Position numbers and translations under genes: made by a program. Below, one piece after another: positions 62,303-64,000 of a DNA stretch of 64,000 bases (positions within the stretch are counted from its first letter, which is position 1; each line of letters opens with the position of its first letter). The DNA is taken from NCBI GenBank assembly GCA_012103315.1, contig WLWZ01000004.1, positions 169,547 through 233,546 of the forward strand, given 5' to 3'. The notes under the pieces are model-generated. The model did no database searches, had not been told where the DNA came from, and saw nothing but the letters and a program-made list of their open reading frames with translations. The DNA is from Alphaproteobacteria bacterium (GTDB lineage Bacteria; Pseudomonadota; Alphaproteobacteria; MPNO01; UBA2964).

Positions 62303-63565
62303 ATGAGTTTCGGAAACCTGCCACCGCATCATGTCGATGTCTGTATTCCGGAGCGCCGAGAGCCGGGCATGATGGTGTTTAACATTCGTCCCGGCGGTGC
62401 GGATATTGGCCGTAACAAGGTTGGCTGGATTATCGGTGTCGATCGCGAGGGGAATTTTCCACTCAATATGAAGTTTGATACTGCGGCACAGGATAGCTGT
62501 GCGCTGCCGAACGGTAATCTGATGTTTTCGCTTACCGGCGCCGGGCTGATCAAGGAAGTGTTGCGCTCTGGCCAGGTTGTTCGGCAATGGCATGTTGCCG
62601 GAAAATGGCAAGACCAAGAGCCGCCGCCCAACTCTGTCGAAATCGATGTGCCGTTGACCCATCACCGGGTGAATATCTTTCCGAATGGCAATCTGCTGCT
62701 GTTGAGTGCTGAAATGCGCGAACTCCCCGATTGGCCAGAAAACGATACCGATCCTGATGCGCCGCGCGGAACGGCAAAAGTTGTTGGCGATGTCGTGCTC
62801 GAGGTGACGCCCAAAGGCGATATCGTCAATCGCTGGCATTTGCTTGATATGCTGGACCCCTACCGTCTGTGTTACGGCAGCTGTTCAGGCTATTGGCGCA
62901 AACTTGGTTTCCCCGATAGCAATGACTGGTGTCATACCAACGCGGTTTTCTATGATGCGGCCGACGATACGATCATGCTGTCACTGCGCACCCAGGACTG
63001 TATCCTCAAATTCTCGCGCAGTTCAGGCGACATCAAATGGATTCTCGGTGATCTGGGAAATTGGCGCACCCCATGGTCGGGCAAGTTGCTCAAACCGGTT
63101 GGCGACGTCGAATGGCAATACCATCAGCATGATTGTTCGGTGACGCCGACAGGGACAATCCTGTGTTTCGATAATGGCAATCACCGTGCCCTGCCATTTG
63201 ATGAAATACGTCCAGCGGAAAACAATTACAGCCGCGTCGTTGAATTCAAGGTTGATGAAGAAGCGATGACCGTTGAGCAGGTCTGGTCGTTTGGTGAGGG
63301 CGATGGCCCAGGTGAGGGTCTTTATGGTTGTTATCAGGGCGGCGCCTACCGGCTACCGCTTACCCGTAATACTTTTATGACATTCGGCGGTGTCTGTACC
63401 ATCGATGGCGTGCCGACCAACGATAATCGTGGCGATATGTGCCGCGCGCGCTTGCTCGAGGTAACGCCGGAAAAGGAAATCGTCTTTGACATGTGGATCG
63501 ATGGCGGTGATGAGGTGCCGCCCCTGCCGTTATCCTCATTTCGAAGTGAACACGTACCCGGCTAA
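62303..63565 (+). CDS. Arylsulfotransferase (ASST) family protein without signal peptide
   Basis: The product is 420 residues with repeated beta-propeller-like units (GWIIGVDREGNF, LPNGNLMFSLTGAG, FPNGNLLLLSAE). Candidate catalytic or binding histidines are H121 in LTHHRVN, H211 in DWCHTNAVFYD and H274/H276 in YHQHDCSV. The segment ILKFSRSSGDIKWILGD is typical of the family. Known bacterial ASST enzymes are periplasmic and transfer sulfate between phenols. This protein begins MSFGNLPPHH with no signal peptide, so a cytoplasmic location is likely. It is followed 24 bases later by an MmgE/PrpD gene on the same strand. The substrate is unknown. Confidence 0.8.
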   Translation: MSFGNLPPHHVDVCIPERREPGMMVFNIRPGGADIGRNKVGWIIGVDREGNFPLNMKFDTAAQDSCALPNGNLMFSLTGAGLIKEVLRSGQVVRQWHVAGKWQDQEPPPNSVEIDVPLTHHRVNIFPNGNLLLLSAEMRELPDWPENDTDPDAPRGTAKVVGDVVLEVTPKGDIVNRWHLLDMLDPYRLCYGSCSGYWRKLGFPDSNDWCHTNAVFYDAADDTIMLSLRTQDCILKFSRSSGDIKWILGDLGNWRTPWSGKLLKPVGDVEWQYHQHDCSVTPTGTILCFDNGNHRALPFDEIRPAENNYSRVVEFKVDEEAMTVEQVWSFGEGDGPGEGLYGCYQGGAYRLPLTRNTFMTFGGVCTIDGVPTNDNRGDMCRARLLEVTPEKEIVFDMWIDGGDEVPPLPLSSFRSEHVPG

Positions 63566-63589
63566 TCACCGGATCAAAAAGGAAAACCC

Positions 63590-64000
63590 ATGGACGGCCT
63601 GACGGAACAAATCGCAAGTTTTGCGACCGAACTCACCTTTGATCATTTGGGCGACGAGATTGCTCATCTGGGCGGCCAGCATTTGATTGATGCGCTGGGC
63701 TGTGCCCTGGGCGCGCATGATTGCCAGCCTGCAGAAATCGGCCGTCGGCTCGCCGCCGGTCAGACGCCGGGCATGTTCGCGGGTCGTACTCTGTTTCATG
63801 GCGCGATGCTGCCGGTCGAGATCGCTGGTTTTATCAATGCCTGCATGATCCGCAACTTTGATTTCAATGACCGTTACCCGGGTGGACACCCCAGCGATGG
63901 GCTGGGATCGCATCTGGCAATGGCCGGTGCCATGCCGATCAATGGTAAGGACTTTCTGGCCTCAGTCCTGCTGACGTACGAAATCTTTATCGGGCTAAGC
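63590..64000 (+). CDS. MmgE/PrpD family protein, N-terminal part (3' end outside window)
   Basis: The frame from ATG 63590, with AAGGAAA upstream, stays open for 137 codons to the end of the window. It shows the family N-terminus LIDALGCALGAHDCQPAEIG, NFDFNDRYPGGHPSDG and HLAMAGAMPINGKDFLASVL, then YEIFIGLS. PrpD is 2-methylcitrate dehydratase, and related proteins include cis-aconitate decarboxylase and others of unknown substrate. NFDFND with HPSDG is the conserved N-terminal segment. The neighbouring ASST-like gene suggests a role in a sulfonate or polycarboxylate pathway, but nothing in the sequence shows that. Confidence 0.88.
   Translation, partial: MDGLTEQIASFATELTFDHLGDEIAHLGGQHLIDALGCALGAHDCQPAEIGRRLAAGQTPGMFAGRTLFHGAMLPVEIAGFINACMIRNFDFNDRYPGGHPSDGLGSHLAMAGAMPINGKDFLASVLLTYEIFIGLS

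Overview
This is chromosomal DNA of a Gram-negative bacterium, most likely an alphaproteobacterium. The clues are an MmcB-type nuclease, the long (385-residue) dCTP deaminase, gmhA/hldE for lipopolysaccharide heptose, a soluble transhydrogenase, and many small Tat-type and PEP-CTERM proteins. The species cannot be named from sequence alone. Genes are densely packed. I see no insertion sequence, prophage, CRISPR array or rRNA. There is one tRNA, tRNA-Arg(CCG).

Region 1 (1-31.6 kb) is a large exopolysaccharide locus. It opens with the C-terminal part of a Wzz/BY-kinase chain-length regulator, a small membrane protein, an O-antigen ligase/polymerase gene broken by one frameshift, and an initiating sugar-phosphate transferase. 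A LapG-type cysteine protease follows, divergent from a membrane sensor with a degenerate HD-GYP domain, then a PPP phosphatase and a nucleotidyltransferase-like protein. Next come UDP-glucuronate decarboxylase, a second polymerase-like protein and a GT4 enzyme. A six-gene leftward operon (21.2 to 13.4 kb) holds GT4, methyltransferase, AsnB, GT9, GT4 and a flippase. A seven-gene rightward operon (21.4 to 31.6 kb) holds GT2, AsnB, FkbM methyltransferase, a bi-domain oxidoreductase, heparinase II/III, a nucleotide-sugar 6-dehydrogenase (AlgD-like) and a glycosyltransferase. Together these look able to start, build, amidate or methylate, flip, polymerise and trim an acidic polysaccharide. The two PEP-CTERM proteins (38.8 and 61.3 kb) and the gene content resemble exosortase-associated polysaccharide loci, but no exosortase is in the window.

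Region 2 (31.6-41.3 kb) holds dCTP deaminase behind three DnaA-box-like 9-mers, gmhA-hldE for ADP-heptose, mmcB, and the most unusual part of the window. That part is a tandem pair of small, Tat-signal-like, extremely basic proteins followed by a TPR-methyltransferase. A YrdC-like protein, a PEP-CTERM protein and SthA complete the region.

Region 3 (41.3-52.6 kb) looks catabolic or accessory: amidase, VOC protein, TcuA-like flavoprotein, small secreted protein, a crotonase that lacks both usual catalytic glutamates, SGNH hydrolase, class II aldolase, GST, an orphan substrate-binding protein without a signal peptide, exported MsrA, a DUF900 hydrolase and an ornithine cyclodeaminase-like protein.

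Region 4 (52.6-64 kb) holds tRNA-Arg, a lipoprotein hydrolase with an orphan ABC ATPase, a zf-CHCC protein, an M23 peptidase, polA, a third O-antigen-ligase-like protein with an inserted carbohydrate-binding-like domain, a LamG PEP-CTERM protein, an ASST-family sulfotransferase-like protein and the start of an MmgE/PrpD gene that leaves the window.

The best candidates for something undescribed are the basic Tat-protein/TPR-methyltransferase cluster at 35.8-37.9 kb, the LapG-type protease beside a catalytically dead HD-GYP sensor at 4.7-7.7 kb, and the DnaA-box cluster in front of dcd.
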